Shown: positions 34,913-43,674, numbered from the stretch's first letter. The stretch is 64,000 bases of DNA from an archaeon GW2011_AR5 (GCA_000806115.1 JWKQ01000001.1:304915-368914), one strand, 5' to 3'. Notes: a model not told the origin generated them from the letters alone. Numbers and translations: made by a program.

Positions 34913-35656
34913 ATGAGTGAAAGAAAACTTGCGATACCGGGCGATTTCCTCGGCGAGGGACGCGCCGGACACGGGGCGTACGAGGAAGACTCGAAGGTGT
35001 TTTCCTGCTGCATAGGACTTGCAGAGGAGAAGAACGGGATGCATTTCGTAATCCCGCTCAGCGGAATATACAACCCGAAGCGCGGCGACGGAGTCATAGG
35101 CAAGATTGAGGATGTCGCTTTTTCAAGATGGATTGTCGACGTCAACTCGCCTTATGAGGCTGTTTTGCCGCTGGCGGAGGCTACCGAGGAGTTCATAGAT
35201 TTGACGAAGAATGACATGACGAAATACTTCAATTTTGGCGACCTTATATTCGTCGAGATTTCTTCCGTCTCGCAGACCAAGAACGTCCAGCTTTCCATGA
35301 GGAACAGGAAATGCCGAAAACTTCGCGGAGGCAGGCTGATCAAGGTCACCCCGGCGAAAGTGCCGCGCATCATAGGAAAAGCGGGCTCGATGGTCGAGAT
35401 GGTGAAGCAGATGACCAACACGCAGATAGTGGTCGGACAGAACGGCATAGTCTGGGTAAAGGGCGACCACGAGGACATCGCCATGGACGTAATCTCGATG
35501 ATAGAAAGAAAATCGCATGTTCACGGGCTCACCGACCATGTGCGGGCTTACCTGGAGGATAAGATGAAGGACGCCCCGAAGGTTGAAAGGAGAAAATACC
35601 AAGAAGACGAAGAGGAAGAGCATTTTGACGAAGGCGGCGGCGAATTCCAGCCATAA
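34913..35656 (+). CDS. rrp4: Exosome RNA-binding subunit Rrp4
   Basis: Rrp4 caps the archaeal exosome and guides RNA to the Rrp41-Rrp42 ring. The 247-residue protein has the N-terminal domain (IPGDFLGEGRAGHGAYEE), an S1 domain (residues about 55-125) and a KH domain with the GRLIKVTPAKVPRIIGKAG loop near 140-158. It ends in an acidic Glu-rich tail. The ATG at 34913 follows the hairpin region; the next gene begins 17 bases downstream. Confidence 0.96.
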   Translation: MSERKLAIPGDFLGEGRAGHGAYEEDSKVFSCCIGLAEEKNGMHFVIPLSGIYNPKRGDGVIGKIEDVAFSRWIVDVNSPYEAVLPLAEATEEFIDLTKNDMTKYFNFGDLIFVEISSVSQTKNVQLSMRNRKCRKLRGGRLIKVTPAKVPRIIGKAGSMVEMVKQMTNTQIVVGQNGIVWVKGDHEDIAMDVISMIERKSHVHGLTDHVRAYLEDKMKDAPKVERRKYQEDEEEEHFDEGGGEFQP

Positions 35657-35673
35657 TTACAGGAGATGAAAAA

Positions 35674-36384
35674 ATGGAACTAATAACAAACGGAATAAGA
35701 ATTGACGGGCGCAAACTAGACGAACTGAGACCGATATACGCAGCCGTGGGCGTCCTGAAGAATGCCAACGGCTCTGCAATGTTCAAGCTCGGGAACACGA
35801 CAGCAATAGCCGGCGTTTTCGGGCCAAGAAAGGTCTTCCCGAAGCACCAGGAAGAGGCTGAAAGGGCAATAATACGAACCAAGTACAACATGGCGCCTTT
35901 CGCAACAACCGAACGCAACAGGCCCGGCACGAACAGGCGAAGCACGGAAATATCCATGGTAACCAGGCAGGCTCTCAGGCCGCTGCTGTTCCTGGACGAA
36001 TTTCCGAAGACGGCAATAGACGTGCACATAGAGGTTCTCCAGGCTGACGCGTCAACCAGATGCGTCGGAATCAACGCGGCGGCGCTGGCGCTGGCTGATG
36101 CCGGCATACCGATGCGCGACCTCGTATCTAGCTGTTCTGCAGGAAAAGTCGGCGAAAACGTCGTCCTTGACGTGGCAGGAAAAGAGGACACCGAAGGCGA
36201 GCTTGACCTTCCGATAGCCTACTACCCGAAGAAGAAGCAGATAACGCTTCTTCAGATGGACGGGGTTACCGACAGCAAAGAGGTAAAGGAAATCATAAAA
36301 CTTGCCATGAAGGGCTGCGAAAAAATATACGAGGAGCAAAAACGTGCCCTCAGAAACAAGTACAAGCTCGAGGAGGGCGAATAA
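35674..36384 (+). CDS. rrp41: Exosome catalytic subunit Rrp41
   Basis: Rrp41 is the phosphorolytic RNase PH-like active subunit. The 236-residue protein shows IRIDGRKLDELRPIYA near 8-23, the RNA/phosphate-binding RPGTNRRSTEISMVTRQAL near 83-101, and the acidic active-site region LQMDGVTDS near 193-201, with the conserved aspartates including those around SSCSAGKV. Length is normal. A GCAAGA/TCTTG hairpin follows its stop. Confidence 0.97.
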   Translation: MELITNGIRIDGRKLDELRPIYAAVGVLKNANGSAMFKLGNTTAIAGVFGPRKVFPKHQEEAERAIIRTKYNMAPFATTERNRPGTNRRSTEISMVTRQALRPLLFLDEFPKTAIDVHIEVLQADASTRCVGINAAALALADAGIPMRDLVSSCSAGKVGENVVLDVAGKEDTEGELDLPIAYYPKKKQITLLQMDGVTDSKEVKEIIKLAMKGCEKIYEEQKRALRNKYKLEEGE

Positions 36385-36385
36385 T

Positions 36386-36437
36386 ATGAAGCAAGAAAAT
36401 CTTGAAATAGCTTCTTTCGAAAACCGGAGGTTTTCAA
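36386..36437 (+). promoter_or_regulatory. Double hairpin with sequestered ribosome-binding site before rrp42
   Basis: GAAGC (36388) pairs with GCTTC (36410) around CAAGA/TCTTG. A second hairpin, GAAAACC, GGA, GGTTTTC (36419-36435), contains the GGAGG ribosome-binding site of rrp42 in its loop and 3' arm. It may throttle rrp42 translation. Confidence 0.6.
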
Positions 36438-36438
36438 A

Positions 36439-37224
36439 ATGATAGAAATAGACCCATTATTGGTAAGAGAAGTGATAGAAGGCGGAAAGCGCGTGGATTC
36501 GCGGCAGCATGATCAATACAGGGAAATCAGCGTTGAAACTAACGTTGTTCCCTCCGCCGAAGGCTCGGCAAGAGTGCGCCTTGGCGACACCGAAGTGCTC
36601 GCAGGCGTCAAGATTGACGTAGGCACGCCCTTTGGAGACACTCCCGACGAGGGCGTTCTCATGGTGGGCACGGAATTCGTGCCTCTCGCTTCGCCGGAAT
36701 TCGAGAGCGGACCTCCGGGCGAGGAAGCCATAGAAGTGGCACGGGTGGTTGACCGCGCAATTCGCGAGTCGAAATCCATAGACGTGAAGAAGCTTTGCAT
36801 CACGCCAAAGGAAAAGGTGTGGATGGTGTACGTGGACATAGACGTGCTGGACGACCACGGCAACCTTATCGATGCGTGCTCGCTGGCTGCTCTGGCTGCG
36901 CTCATGACGTCGAAGCTGCCTGTGCTTGATGAGGACGGACGCGTAGACCACGACAAGAAAGGCACTGAGCCGCTTCCCATTGAGGGCAAGCCGATTTGCA
37001 CGACTTTCGTCAAGATAGGCGACCAGATAATAGCCGACCCTTCGCTGTCGGAAATCCGCGCGATGGACGCGAGGCTGACTGTCGGAACGTTCGAGAAGGC
37101 CGGGCAAGTAAAGCTTTGCTCGATGCAGAAGGGCGGGACGGCAGGCATGACGCTCGACGAGATTGACAGAATAATCCATCTTGCCGAGCAGAAGGGCGCA
37201 GAGCTGAGAAAGCACATCAAGTAG
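36439..37224 (+). CDS. rrp42: Exosome non-catalytic subunit Rrp42
   Basis: Rrp42 is the inactive RNase PH partner that completes the hexameric ring. The 261-residue protein has KRVDSRQHDQYREISVETN near 17-35, GEEAIEVARVVDRAIRESKSID near 94-115 and LDEIDRIIHLAEQKG at the end. The arginines of the phosphate site found in Rrp41 are missing, as expected. It is the last gene of the SBDS-rrp4-rrp41-rrp42 operon; a pyrimidine-rich CCCTTTCACC with TTTCTTTCTTTTTT after the stop suggests termination. L37Ae, often next in other archaea, is absent. Confidence 0.97.
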   Translation: MIEIDPLLVREVIEGGKRVDSRQHDQYREISVETNVVPSAEGSARVRLGDTEVLAGVKIDVGTPFGDTPDEGVLMVGTEFVPLASPEFESGPPGEEAIEVARVVDRAIRESKSIDVKKLCITPKEKVWMVYVDIDVLDDHGNLIDACSLAALAALMTSKLPVLDEDGRVDHDKKGTEPLPIEGKPICTTFVKIGDQIIADPSLSEIRAMDARLTVGTFEKAGQVKLCSMQKGGTAGMTLDEIDRIIHLAEQKGAELRKHIK

Positions 37225-37324
37225 CCCTTTCACCTATTTCTTTCTTTTTTATCATCTATTTTCCAGAATATACTGGGTTAATAAACGGTACAACCTAATA
37301 AGGCTGCCGCCCTAAGAGACAGCC

Positions 37325-38500
37325 ATGAGAGTTTTCATGGCGGGAACGGGCGCCGTCGCTTCTGTAATGCTGCGTTTTCTGGCCAGGGAGCGCTATATTG
37401 ACGAGATTATATGCGCCTCCAACAGGCCCCAGGAGGCAAAATTCCTCCCAAAAAGCGCCAAAATAAAGGTAAGGGCGGTCAACCTTGCAAACAGGCGCGA
37501 GATACTGGAACACGCGAAGGGTGCAGAGTGCATAATAAACGCGAGCCTGCCTGATTTCAACGAGGCGCTGATGGAAGCCGCCCTGAAAATTGGCTCGAAC
37601 TACCAGGATCTCTGCTCCTTCCTTTATGACCTGAAAACCACGGAGCAGCTCAGGTTCCACAAGAGGTTCGCGAAGAAAGGGCTTGTGGGCATGATAAACA
37701 CGGGCGTGTCGCCTGGCGTCACGAACGTCCTTGTTGCGAATGCCGCCGACAGGCTGGATTCCGTGTCTGAAGTAAAAATACGGGTTTTCGAGGACCAGCA
37801 GTCGGAAGAGATACTGTTCTCATGGTCGCCCCATGTAATAATAAACGAGGCGATATCCCCGCCGCTCGTGTACCGCAACAGGAAGCTGGCTTTCGAGAAG
37901 CCGTTCGGGGCTGTCGAAACCTACGAGTTTCCCAAGCCGATAGGCAAGAGAAAGGTTGTTGCGCTTTATGGCGACGAGGTGTCAACATTGTGCACGAACA
38001 TAGGAGCGAGGAACATAAACTACAAGGCGGCAGGCTCGGACATCGAGGTGCTGAAGGCATTCTACAAGCTCGGGATGTTCAAAACCGAATACGTCAGGGT
38101 GAAGAAGAAAAAAGTGGTGCCTGCCGACGTTTTTCAGAAGCTGGCGCCGGCAATTCCCGACCCGACAATGATGATCAAGCTTCTCAAGGAAGGCACCATA
38201 GAGAACGCCGTGCTTGCGTGCTCCACCGAAGTGAGCGGCAGGAAGGACGGCAGGAAAGTGAGCATAAGGAGCAGCATAGTCTACCCGACAATAAGGCAGA
38301 TATCGAAGGAGTTTCCGGGCGCCACCTACGTGTCATATCCCACCGCAATATCAGCATTTGCGTTCTACAAGTCAATGCACCTTGTCGACAGCAACGGAGT
38401 TTTTGCCCCTGAATCGCTGTCAAAATCCGTGAGAGAGAACATCCTGCAGGAACTGAAGAATGCCAGGATAAACGTACTGAACAGCCTTAGAAAAGGCTAG
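37325..38500 (+). CDS. Saccharopine dehydrogenase-like NAD(P)-dependent enzyme
   Basis: The 391-residue protein begins with a nucleotide-binding Rossmann motif, VFMAGTGAVASVMLRFLA, followed by strand and helix repeats (INASLPDFNEALMEAAL). GLVGMINTGVSPGVTNVLVAN near 121-141 is typical of the saccharopine dehydrogenase/LYS9 family. In microbes relatives act in lysine, spermidine or related amino-acid chemistry, or as unknown oxidoreductases. The substrate cannot be set from sequence. It converges on the antiporter gene with a one-base gap. Confidence 0.82.
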   Translation: MRVFMAGTGAVASVMLRFLARERYIDEIICASNRPQEAKFLPKSAKIKVRAVNLANRREILEHAKGAECIINASLPDFNEALMEAALKIGSNYQDLCSFLYDLKTTEQLRFHKRFAKKGLVGMINTGVSPGVTNVLVANAADRLDSVSEVKIRVFEDQQSEEILFSWSPHVIINEAISPPLVYRNRKLAFEKPFGAVETYEFPKPIGKRKVVALYGDEVSTLCTNIGARNINYKAAGSDIEVLKAFYKLGMFKTEYVRVKKKKVVPADVFQKLAPAIPDPTMMIKLLKEGTIENAVLACSTEVSGRKDGRKVSIRSSIVYPTIRQISKEFPGATYVSYPTAISAFAFYKSMHLVDSNGVFAPESLSKSVRENILQELKNARINVLNSLRKG

Positions 38501-38501
38501 A

Positions 38502-39722
38502 CTACTTTTTTGCGGCAAGCGACACTGCCTTCTTTTCGTTTCTATACGGCAGAGACGTTTGCCTTTGTGCACGCAAGGAGTTTCGCTCCCTGCCGTACAA
38601 TATGTTAAGCATGAACGGCGTGGCAATTGTCGTAAGGAATGCCATGAAAACTATCGCCGAATAGACACTGTTTGTTATCACGCCAAGCGTTATGCCGTAC
38701 AAGCCTATGATGAGAGCAACTTCTCCGCGCGGCATCATTCCCACGCCGACTATCTTTGCGTCGCCCGACGAGAAGCCGAGCCTCTTCGCAACGTACCCGC
38801 AGCCGATTATTTTTGACAGCGCAGCCACGACAGTCAGCGCTATTATGAAGGGCCAGACGGCGAGGGCGTCGGACAGGCTGACTATTATTCCCAGCGAAAC
38901 GAAGAATATCGACGTGAAGATTGCCTCAAGATACTCCGTGCCGGCGTAAAACAGTTTCACGTTCCTGCTGCGCGCCAGCGACACGCCCGCGAGGAACGCG
39001 CCGACTATTGCCGACAAGCCGATGTACTCTGCAATAAAGCTGTAGGCGAAAGCCAGTCCCATTGCGAGCATGAATGTTGTCTTGGGAGAATGAACTCCTA
39101 TTACATGATAATCGAAGAAATCGACAAGGCGGGACAGCAGCTTGTCTCCCACAAGTATTGCCACAATCACGAAGACAAGCGCCTTTATCACAGTCAGCGC
39201 CACGCCTGCAACCTGCAAGCCTCCCGGCACAGAAGCAACCACCGACAGCACTATCAAGCCTAATATGTCGTCTATGACAGCCGCGCCGATGATGAGTTTC
39301 GCGGTTTCGCTGTTGATTTTGCCGAGCTCCTTCAATACCGCGGCGGTTATGCCTATGCTTGTTGCCGAGATTGCCGCGGCGATGAAAAGAGACGACACTG
39401 AATCGAGGCCGAATGCCAGCGCGGTGAGATAACCTGCAACAAAAGGCACGGCAACGCCGGCGAGCGCGACCTGGAACGCTTTTCTTGTATAAATCTCGCG
39501 AAAATTGGATTCCAGCCCCACCAGGAAAAGCAGTATTATGCCGCCGATTTGGGCGAGTATGGAAACGTCCGCATAATCAACAAGGGAGAATACGCTCGGC
39601 CCGATGGCGATGCCGACGATTATGAGCCCGATGCTCACGGGCTGCCTGATGCTGCGGGAGAAAAGGTAGCCGACAAGCGCGGCAAACAGCACTATGGAAA
39701 GTTCGAACCAGATGAGTTCCAT
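38502..39722 (-). CDS. CPA2-family cation/proton antiporter
   Basis: The 406-residue protein has about 12-13 membrane helices. The family features QIGGIILLFLVGLESNF near 58-74 and the ion-binding pair in AAVIDDILGLIVLS near 146-160 are present. There is no C-terminal TrkA-N regulatory domain; the protein ends in a basic tail. It should exchange Na+ or K+ for protons. It is flanked by a convergent enzyme and a small orphan on the same strand. Confidence 0.9.
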   Translation of the reverse strand: MELIWFELSIVLFAALVGYLFSRSIRQPVSIGLIIVGIAIGPSVFSLVDYADVSILAQIGGIILLFLVGLESNFREIYTRKAFQVALAGVAVPFVAGYLTALAFGLDSVSSLFIAAAISATSIGITAAVLKELGKINSETAKLIIGAAVIDDILGLIVLSVVASVPGGLQVAGVALTVIKALVFVIVAILVGDKLLSRLVDFFDYHVIGVHSPKTTFMLAMGLAFAYSFIAEYIGLSAIVGAFLAGVSLARSRNVKLFYAGTEYLEAIFTSIFFVSLGIIVSLSDALAVWPFIIALTVVAALSKIIGCGYVAKRLGFSSGDAKIVGVGMMPRGEVALIIGLYGITLGVITNSVYSAIVFMAFLTTIATPFMLNILYGRERNSLRAQRQTSLPYRNEKKAVSLAAKK

Positions 39723-39731
39723 AAACAGGAA

Positions 39732-40004
39732 TTATTCTTTGGGTGCATAAAAAGATGCCGCATCCGGATAGTCAGGCGACGCCTCTATGTCGTATCTCAA
39801 ATCTTTTGCCTTGCGTCCAATGAAATCCCTGAATTCCGGAAGATGCTTCTCGTCTCCAAGCTCGAAGTCAAAATTGATGTGTCTTCTGTCGTGTATCACA
39901 TGCGTATGACGGCCGTATTTGTTGTGTTGAAAAGAATGAACAAGGTGTGTGACGCGGTTAGAGTCGTTCTCCGCCCTTCTCAAAGTTAACCTGTATATCG
40001 GCAT
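39732..40004 (-). CDS. Orphan His-rich small protein, 90 aa
   Basis: The protein is not recognised. It is rich in His and Arg in its middle (VTHLVHSFQHNKYGRHTHVIHDRR), which may bind metal or nucleic acid, with strands YRLTLRRAEND and HINFDFELGD. It lies between the antiporter and TFS on the same strand, so the three could share a transcript. Codon use is native. Confidence 0.55.
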   Translation of the reverse strand: MPIYRLTLRRAENDSNRVTHLVHSFQHNKYGRHTHVIHDRRHINFDFELGDEKHLPEFRDFIGRKAKDLRYDIEASPDYPDAASFYAPKE

Positions 40005-40024
40005 GAATAGAAATTATCATGACT

Positions 40025-40324
40025 TTACTTATATTCGCGCCAGGTGTGCTTGCATTTTACGCACTTGAAGAACTGGGTTGGCGGTTCATCAGCAGAGCGC
40101 GTCTGGATTAGCCAGTAGTACGCCTCCTTTCCGCCGCACTTCTTGCATTCCTTCGTCGTCGTCGGGAGGTCGGGCGTGTTGTCCTCTATGACAGCCATGC
40201 CTTCTTTCTCGGATTTTGTGGTTATCTTTATGTTAACCTTGCTAGAGCTCTTCTTTCCGCATTTCCTGCAGACAGAACCCGAAGAAGACGGCACGAGCAG
40301 CCCGCCGCATTCGCAAAATTGCAT
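40025..40324 (-). CDS. tfs: Transcription factor S (TFIIS-like cleavage factor)
   Basis: TFS stimulates RNA cleavage by backtracked archaeal RNA polymerase. The 99-residue protein has the N-terminal zinc ribbon (FCECGG, CRKCGK) and the C-terminal ribbon (CKKCGGKEAYYW, CVKCKHTWREY). The invariant acidic loop TRSADEPPTQFFKC carries the catalytic D-E near 79-80. ATG at 40324 is chosen; upstream sequence in frame overlaps dph2 and is not TFS-like. A second TFS-like gene lies at 48393. Confidence 0.95.
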   Translation of the reverse strand: MQFCECGGLLVPSSSGSVCRKCGKKSSSKVNIKITTKSEKEGMAVIEDNTPDLPTTTKECKKCGGKEAYYWLIQTRSADEPPTQFFKCVKCKHTWREYK

Positions 40325-40375
40325 CTCAAACAATTGCAAAGTTAAGCTTAAAAGGATAGGCGCGTTCCATCTGTA

Positions 40376-41266
40376 ATGCAAATCGAACAACTTGTTGCAG
40401 AAATAAAGAAATCGGGCGCAAAGAAAGTTATGGTGCAGCTGCCGATGGGACTGAGGACAAGGACTGCAGAGATGGCGGGTGCGCTTGAAAAAGAAAACAT
40501 ATCTGCGATTTTCTCGCTCAACCCGTGCTACGGTGCGTGCGACACGGCTGACGAGGAGGCAAAGCAGGCGGGCTGCGAGCTGCTGATACACGTCGGGCAC
40601 AGCAAGTTCTACAGAAACTTCGACACGGCGGTTCCGGTTATATATTTTCCGTGGACTTCTGAAATCGCCTTCGGCAGCATAGATTTCTCGCCGATGAAAG
40701 AGAAACGAATCGGGCTGCTTACGACTATACAACACCTTTCCGCGCTCTCAGGCGTGAAAGAAATGCTTGAGAAGGAAGGAAAAGAGGCTGTCATTGGCGG
40801 GCAGGTTCTCGGATGCTGGTTTGCGAACGCGGACAAGATAGCGGACCGCGTGGACGCGTTCCTGTACGTCGGCTCGGGAAGATTTCACCCGCTTGGCATA
40901 GGAAACCGGAAGATTTATGCGCTTGACATAGAAACGATGAAGGTTGAGGAAGTTGATACGATGCACCTCGAAAAGAGGAGGTATGCGAACATCTACAATG
41001 CAAAGGATGCAAAAACTTTTGCAATACTTGTGACAACGAAGAAGGGGCAGAACAACCTCCTCGGCGCGGCGGAAACAGTCAGGGAAAGGCTCGAACAGGC
41101 GGGAAAGAGAGCCTTCGTCGTTGTGATGAACGAGATTAACGACGCGGCGCTGACGGGAATAAAGGCGGACGCTTTCATCAATACAGCCTGCCCGAGAATC
41201 GTAGAAGACAGCTTTTCAAAGCCGATAATAAACGTGGAAGACGTCGAGAAGATTTTTGAGTGCTAA
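40376..41266 (+). CDS. dph2: Diphthamide biosynthesis protein Dph2
   Basis: Dph2 is the radical-SAM-like [4Fe-4S] enzyme that moves the 3-amino-3-carboxypropyl group from SAM to a histidine of elongation factor 2. The 296-residue protein has NPCYGACD near 49-56, LGCW with C147 and TACPRI with C272; C55, C147 and C272 fit the cluster ligands. The length is a little short of common archaeal Dph2 (about 330). It is divergent from tfs and followed at its stop by the 3' module at 41267. Confidence 0.93.
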   Translation: MQIEQLVAEIKKSGAKKVMVQLPMGLRTRTAEMAGALEKENISAIFSLNPCYGACDTADEEAKQAGCELLIHVGHSKFYRNFDTAVPVIYFPWTSEIAFGSIDFSPMKEKRIGLLTTIQHLSALSGVKEMLEKEGKEAVIGGQVLGCWFANADKIADRVDAFLYVGSGRFHPLGIGNRKIYALDIETMKVEEVDTMHLEKRRYANIYNAKDAKTFAILVTTKKGQNNLLGAAETVRERLEQAGKRAFVVVMNEINDAALTGIKADAFINTACPRIVEDSFSKPIINVEDVEKIFEC

Positions 41267-41320
41267 CCGATTTTTTTCTTTCGAAAAGAAAAAACTAGGT
41301 ATTCAAAAAAGAAACATATT
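41267..41320 (+). terminator. 3' module after dph2
   Basis: A pyrimidine arm (TTTTTTTCTTT at 41271) can pair with AAAAGAAAAAA (41284) or with AAAAAAGAAAC (41304), which runs into ATATTAC. The stop codon of dph2 is directly upstream. ATATTAC and a later TTAAAGTTTATCC could serve the ribE promoter. Confidence 0.6.
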
Positions 41321-41362
41321 ACAAATATAGATATTCTTAAAGTTTATCCCTCTACTTCTTCT

Positions 41363-41962
41363 ATGTTTTCAGGAATCGTGCAGGCGTGCGTGTCCATAAC
41401 AAAGATTGAGAAGAAGAAAGGATTGTCAAGGATGACTCTTGACATTGGCAGCCTGGCAAAAGGCGTCAGGAAAGGCACCAGCGTATCCGTGGCGGGCGTC
41501 TGCCTCACTGCAGTCGAAGTGAGCGGCAAAAAGATTTCTTTTGAACTCATGAACGAGACACTTGACAGGACTACTCTTGGTGCAGCAAGGGAGGGAAATA
41601 GAGTCAACGTTGAACGCTCCGTGCGCCTGGGTGACGAGATTGGCGGGCACATAGTATCCGGACACGTCGACGGTACGGCTGCAATCACCAAGATAGAAAA
41701 GCCGGAGAACAACCACATAATCACTTTCGAGTGTCCCGACTTACTGGGCTACATATTTCCCAAAGGGTTCATAGCGCTTGACGGCACCAGCCTTACGGTG
41801 GTTGACGTTAACAGGAAAACAGGCACGTTCACGGTGCATTTCATACCAGAGACGCTGAAAGTCACAACATTCGGCTCCAGGAAAGAAGGAGACAGGGTCA
41901 ACGTGGAAGTTGACAGGATGACTATGGCTGTCGTTGAGACGATTCGCGCTACCCAAAAGTGA
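41363..41962 (+). CDS. ribE: Riboflavin synthase, alpha-chain type
   Basis: This enzyme dismutates two lumazine molecules to riboflavin and the pyrimidine precursor. The 199-residue protein has two lumazine-binding barrels: MFSGIVQACVSI at the start, VAGVCLTAVEVS, and GDEIGGHIVSGHVDGTA near 93-109; second barrel IALDGTSLTVVDV near 139-151. This is the bacterial/eukaryotic type; many archaea instead use a RibH-related riboflavin synthase. Its 3' end overlaps the opposite-strand TlpA-like gene by 14 bases. Confidence 0.95.
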   Translation: MFSGIVQACVSITKIEKKKGLSRMTLDIGSLAKGVRKGTSVSVAGVCLTAVEVSGKKISFELMNETLDRTTLGAAREGNRVNVERSVRLGDEIGGHIVSGHVDGTAAITKIEKPENNHIITFECPDLLGYIFPKGFIALDGTSLTVVDVNRKTGTFTVHFIPETLKVTTFGSRKEGDRVNVEVDRMTMAVVETIRATQK

Positions 41963-42949
41963 ACGTGTAAAGCTCGAAGCCCGGTTCCGCGTCTATCTCC
42001 AGCGTGTGCACCTCATAATCGTTTCCTTCCGCTATGTTGTACAGGCGGTGGCTGCTTATACTTCCGCTGCCGTCTTTCACATCCACGCCATTCGAAGGCA
42101 CTCCGTCAACAAACACGTCTATAGTGGAATTACCCCCCGCTACAATGTTCACATTCTTTGCCTTGTAAACTAAGAAAAGGCGCGACGGGCCGTATGCTAC
42201 CATTCTGTCCTGTTCGTTCTTCCATACTCCCGACAGGTAGATTGTGTTTGCCCGGGTTATATTTGCTATCCTGTAGTTCACCACGTTGCCCGGCTGGAAG
42301 CCTTCGGGATTTCCGAGAGGGGCGCGCGCGAACAGGTAGCCGAGATAAAGCTCCGGAGTTCCGATGCCTGAAAAGTCAACGGATGAAACGTTCGACATTT
42401 CCCTTGAGACACCAAGCAGCGACTGGATTGCTTTCTCCGTTTCCTCGTAGCTGCCCTCGCCGATATGGTCGTATCTTATGTTTCCTTCCCTGTCAATGAG
42501 ATATTTCCTCGGCCAGTAGAGGTTTCCAAAAGCTTTCCATGTTTCGCGGTCATTATCCTGCGCTATCGCGTACTTCAAGCCATATTTTTCCACGGCCGAT
42601 TTCACGTTATTGTAATCCTTCTCAAATTCAAACTCGGGCGTGTGCACCCCTATTATAACAAGTTCGGGATACTTCTCGTGCCATTCCTCAAGGTATGGCA
42701 GTGTGCGAATGCAATTTATGCAGCTGTATGTCCAAAAATCAATCAAAACCACTTTGCCTCTCTGGCTAGATATGTTCGTGGGCACGGAATTTATCCATCC
42801 TGAAATGCCGGCGAGCTCGGGCGCGGCGCCAAGATTCTGCAGGGTTGAATTCACCTGATTGACTGCGGGAACAGCTACGAACAGGCTGGCAGTATGACGA
42901 TGAACGCTATTATCCCGAATACGACGAGTTCAACCTTGATGCAAATCAA
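41949..42949 (-). CDS. TlpA/DipZ-like thioredoxin lipoprotein, frame break in signal sequence
   Basis: The main chain from about 42870 to 41949 has a thioredoxin fold with FWTYSCINCIRTLPYLEEW (redox C-x-x-C) and a C-terminal beta domain of about 140 residues (residues from ELYLGYLFARAPLG), as in DipZ-type proteins. The main frame has no good start: the first is GTG 42854, after the export signal. In another frame a TTG at 42949, overlapping the ccdA stop as TTGA, starts a lipoprotein signal (IIAFIVILPACS) that ends in TAG at 42875. One missing base near 42875 would join them. It should exchange electrons with CcdA outside the membrane. Confidence 0.75.
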
Positions 42950-43665
42950 TCCTTTTTCACTTCATTAGCAGTGGTTCCTGCCATGTAAGAGAAGAATGCC
43001 GGCAGAAGCGGCAGTATGCACGGCGAAACAAACGTGACTATCCCGGCAATGAAGGCGATGAAGAAGTTAAGCTGCCCGGCAACCATCACGCTTTCGCTGC
43101 CAACAAGGAAGCTCGCAAGAATTCCTATGTAGTTGAACAAAACCAGCGCGCCTATTGCCATGAGCAGCAACCCGCCTATGATATTGAAGTACTTCAGGAA
43201 TCTTCCGGACTTTTCGAGGAAGCCGGATATGCGGCTTGTAAATAACCCCGCAATCAGGAAAGGAACGCCGATGCCGAGCGAGTATGCAAAGAGCAGTATG
43301 AAGCCGAGCCCGGGCGAGACTGCCGCGAGCGTGTATATCGCGCCCAGGATGGCGCCCACGCAGGGAGTCCAGCCGATTGCAAAAGCGACGCCGAAGACAA
43401 AGGAGGATATGTAGCTGCTGCTGAATCTCCTCACTTTTATCTTGTGCTCGCGCGCAAAGAAAGGTATGCTGTACTTGAGCGAGGCTATCAGCAGGAGCCC
43501 GAACAGCAGTATTATCACGCCGCCCGCAGAGCGGAGTATGTTCACAGCGTCGAACGCAACGCCTGAAAGAAGAGTCTGCAGGAGCACACCAACAAGCGAA
43601 AACACGAGAGTGAACCCTATTACGAACGCCACTGAATTAAGAAATATTGTTGTTCTCCTGTTCAC
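42946..43665 (-). CDS. ccdA: CcdA-type thiol-disulfide membrane transporter, circularly permuted order
   Basis: CcdA passes electrons from cytoplasmic thioredoxin to extracytoplasmic partners. The 239-residue protein has about six helices. The cysteine of GWTPCVGA is C102 and that of TFVSPCILPLLPAFF is C216. In ordinary CcdA the SPCxLP helix is first; here it is last. Placing the C-terminal helix in front of MNRRTTIFLNSVAFVIG restores the usual order. GTG follows gaggga. The gene lies in an operon between a thioredoxin lipoprotein and the TlpA-like gene. Confidence 0.85.
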   Translation of the reverse strand: MNRRTTIFLNSVAFVIGFTLVFSLVGVLLQTLLSGVAFDAVNILRSAGGVIILLFGLLLIASLKYSIPFFAREHKIKVRRFSSSYISSFVFGVAFAIGWTPCVGAILGAIYTLAAVSPGLGFILLFAYSLGIGVPFLIAGLFTSRISGFLEKSGRFLKYFNIIGGLLLMAIGALVLFNYIGILASFLVGSESVMVAGQLNFFIAFIAGIVTFVSPCILPLLPAFFSYMAGTTANEVKKD

Positions 43666-43674
43666 TGAAATCCC

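Noticed and set aside
36457-37233. Two long open frames antisense to rrp42
   Set aside because: They mirror the rrp42 codon pattern and lack promoters; rrp42 is certain on the plus strand.
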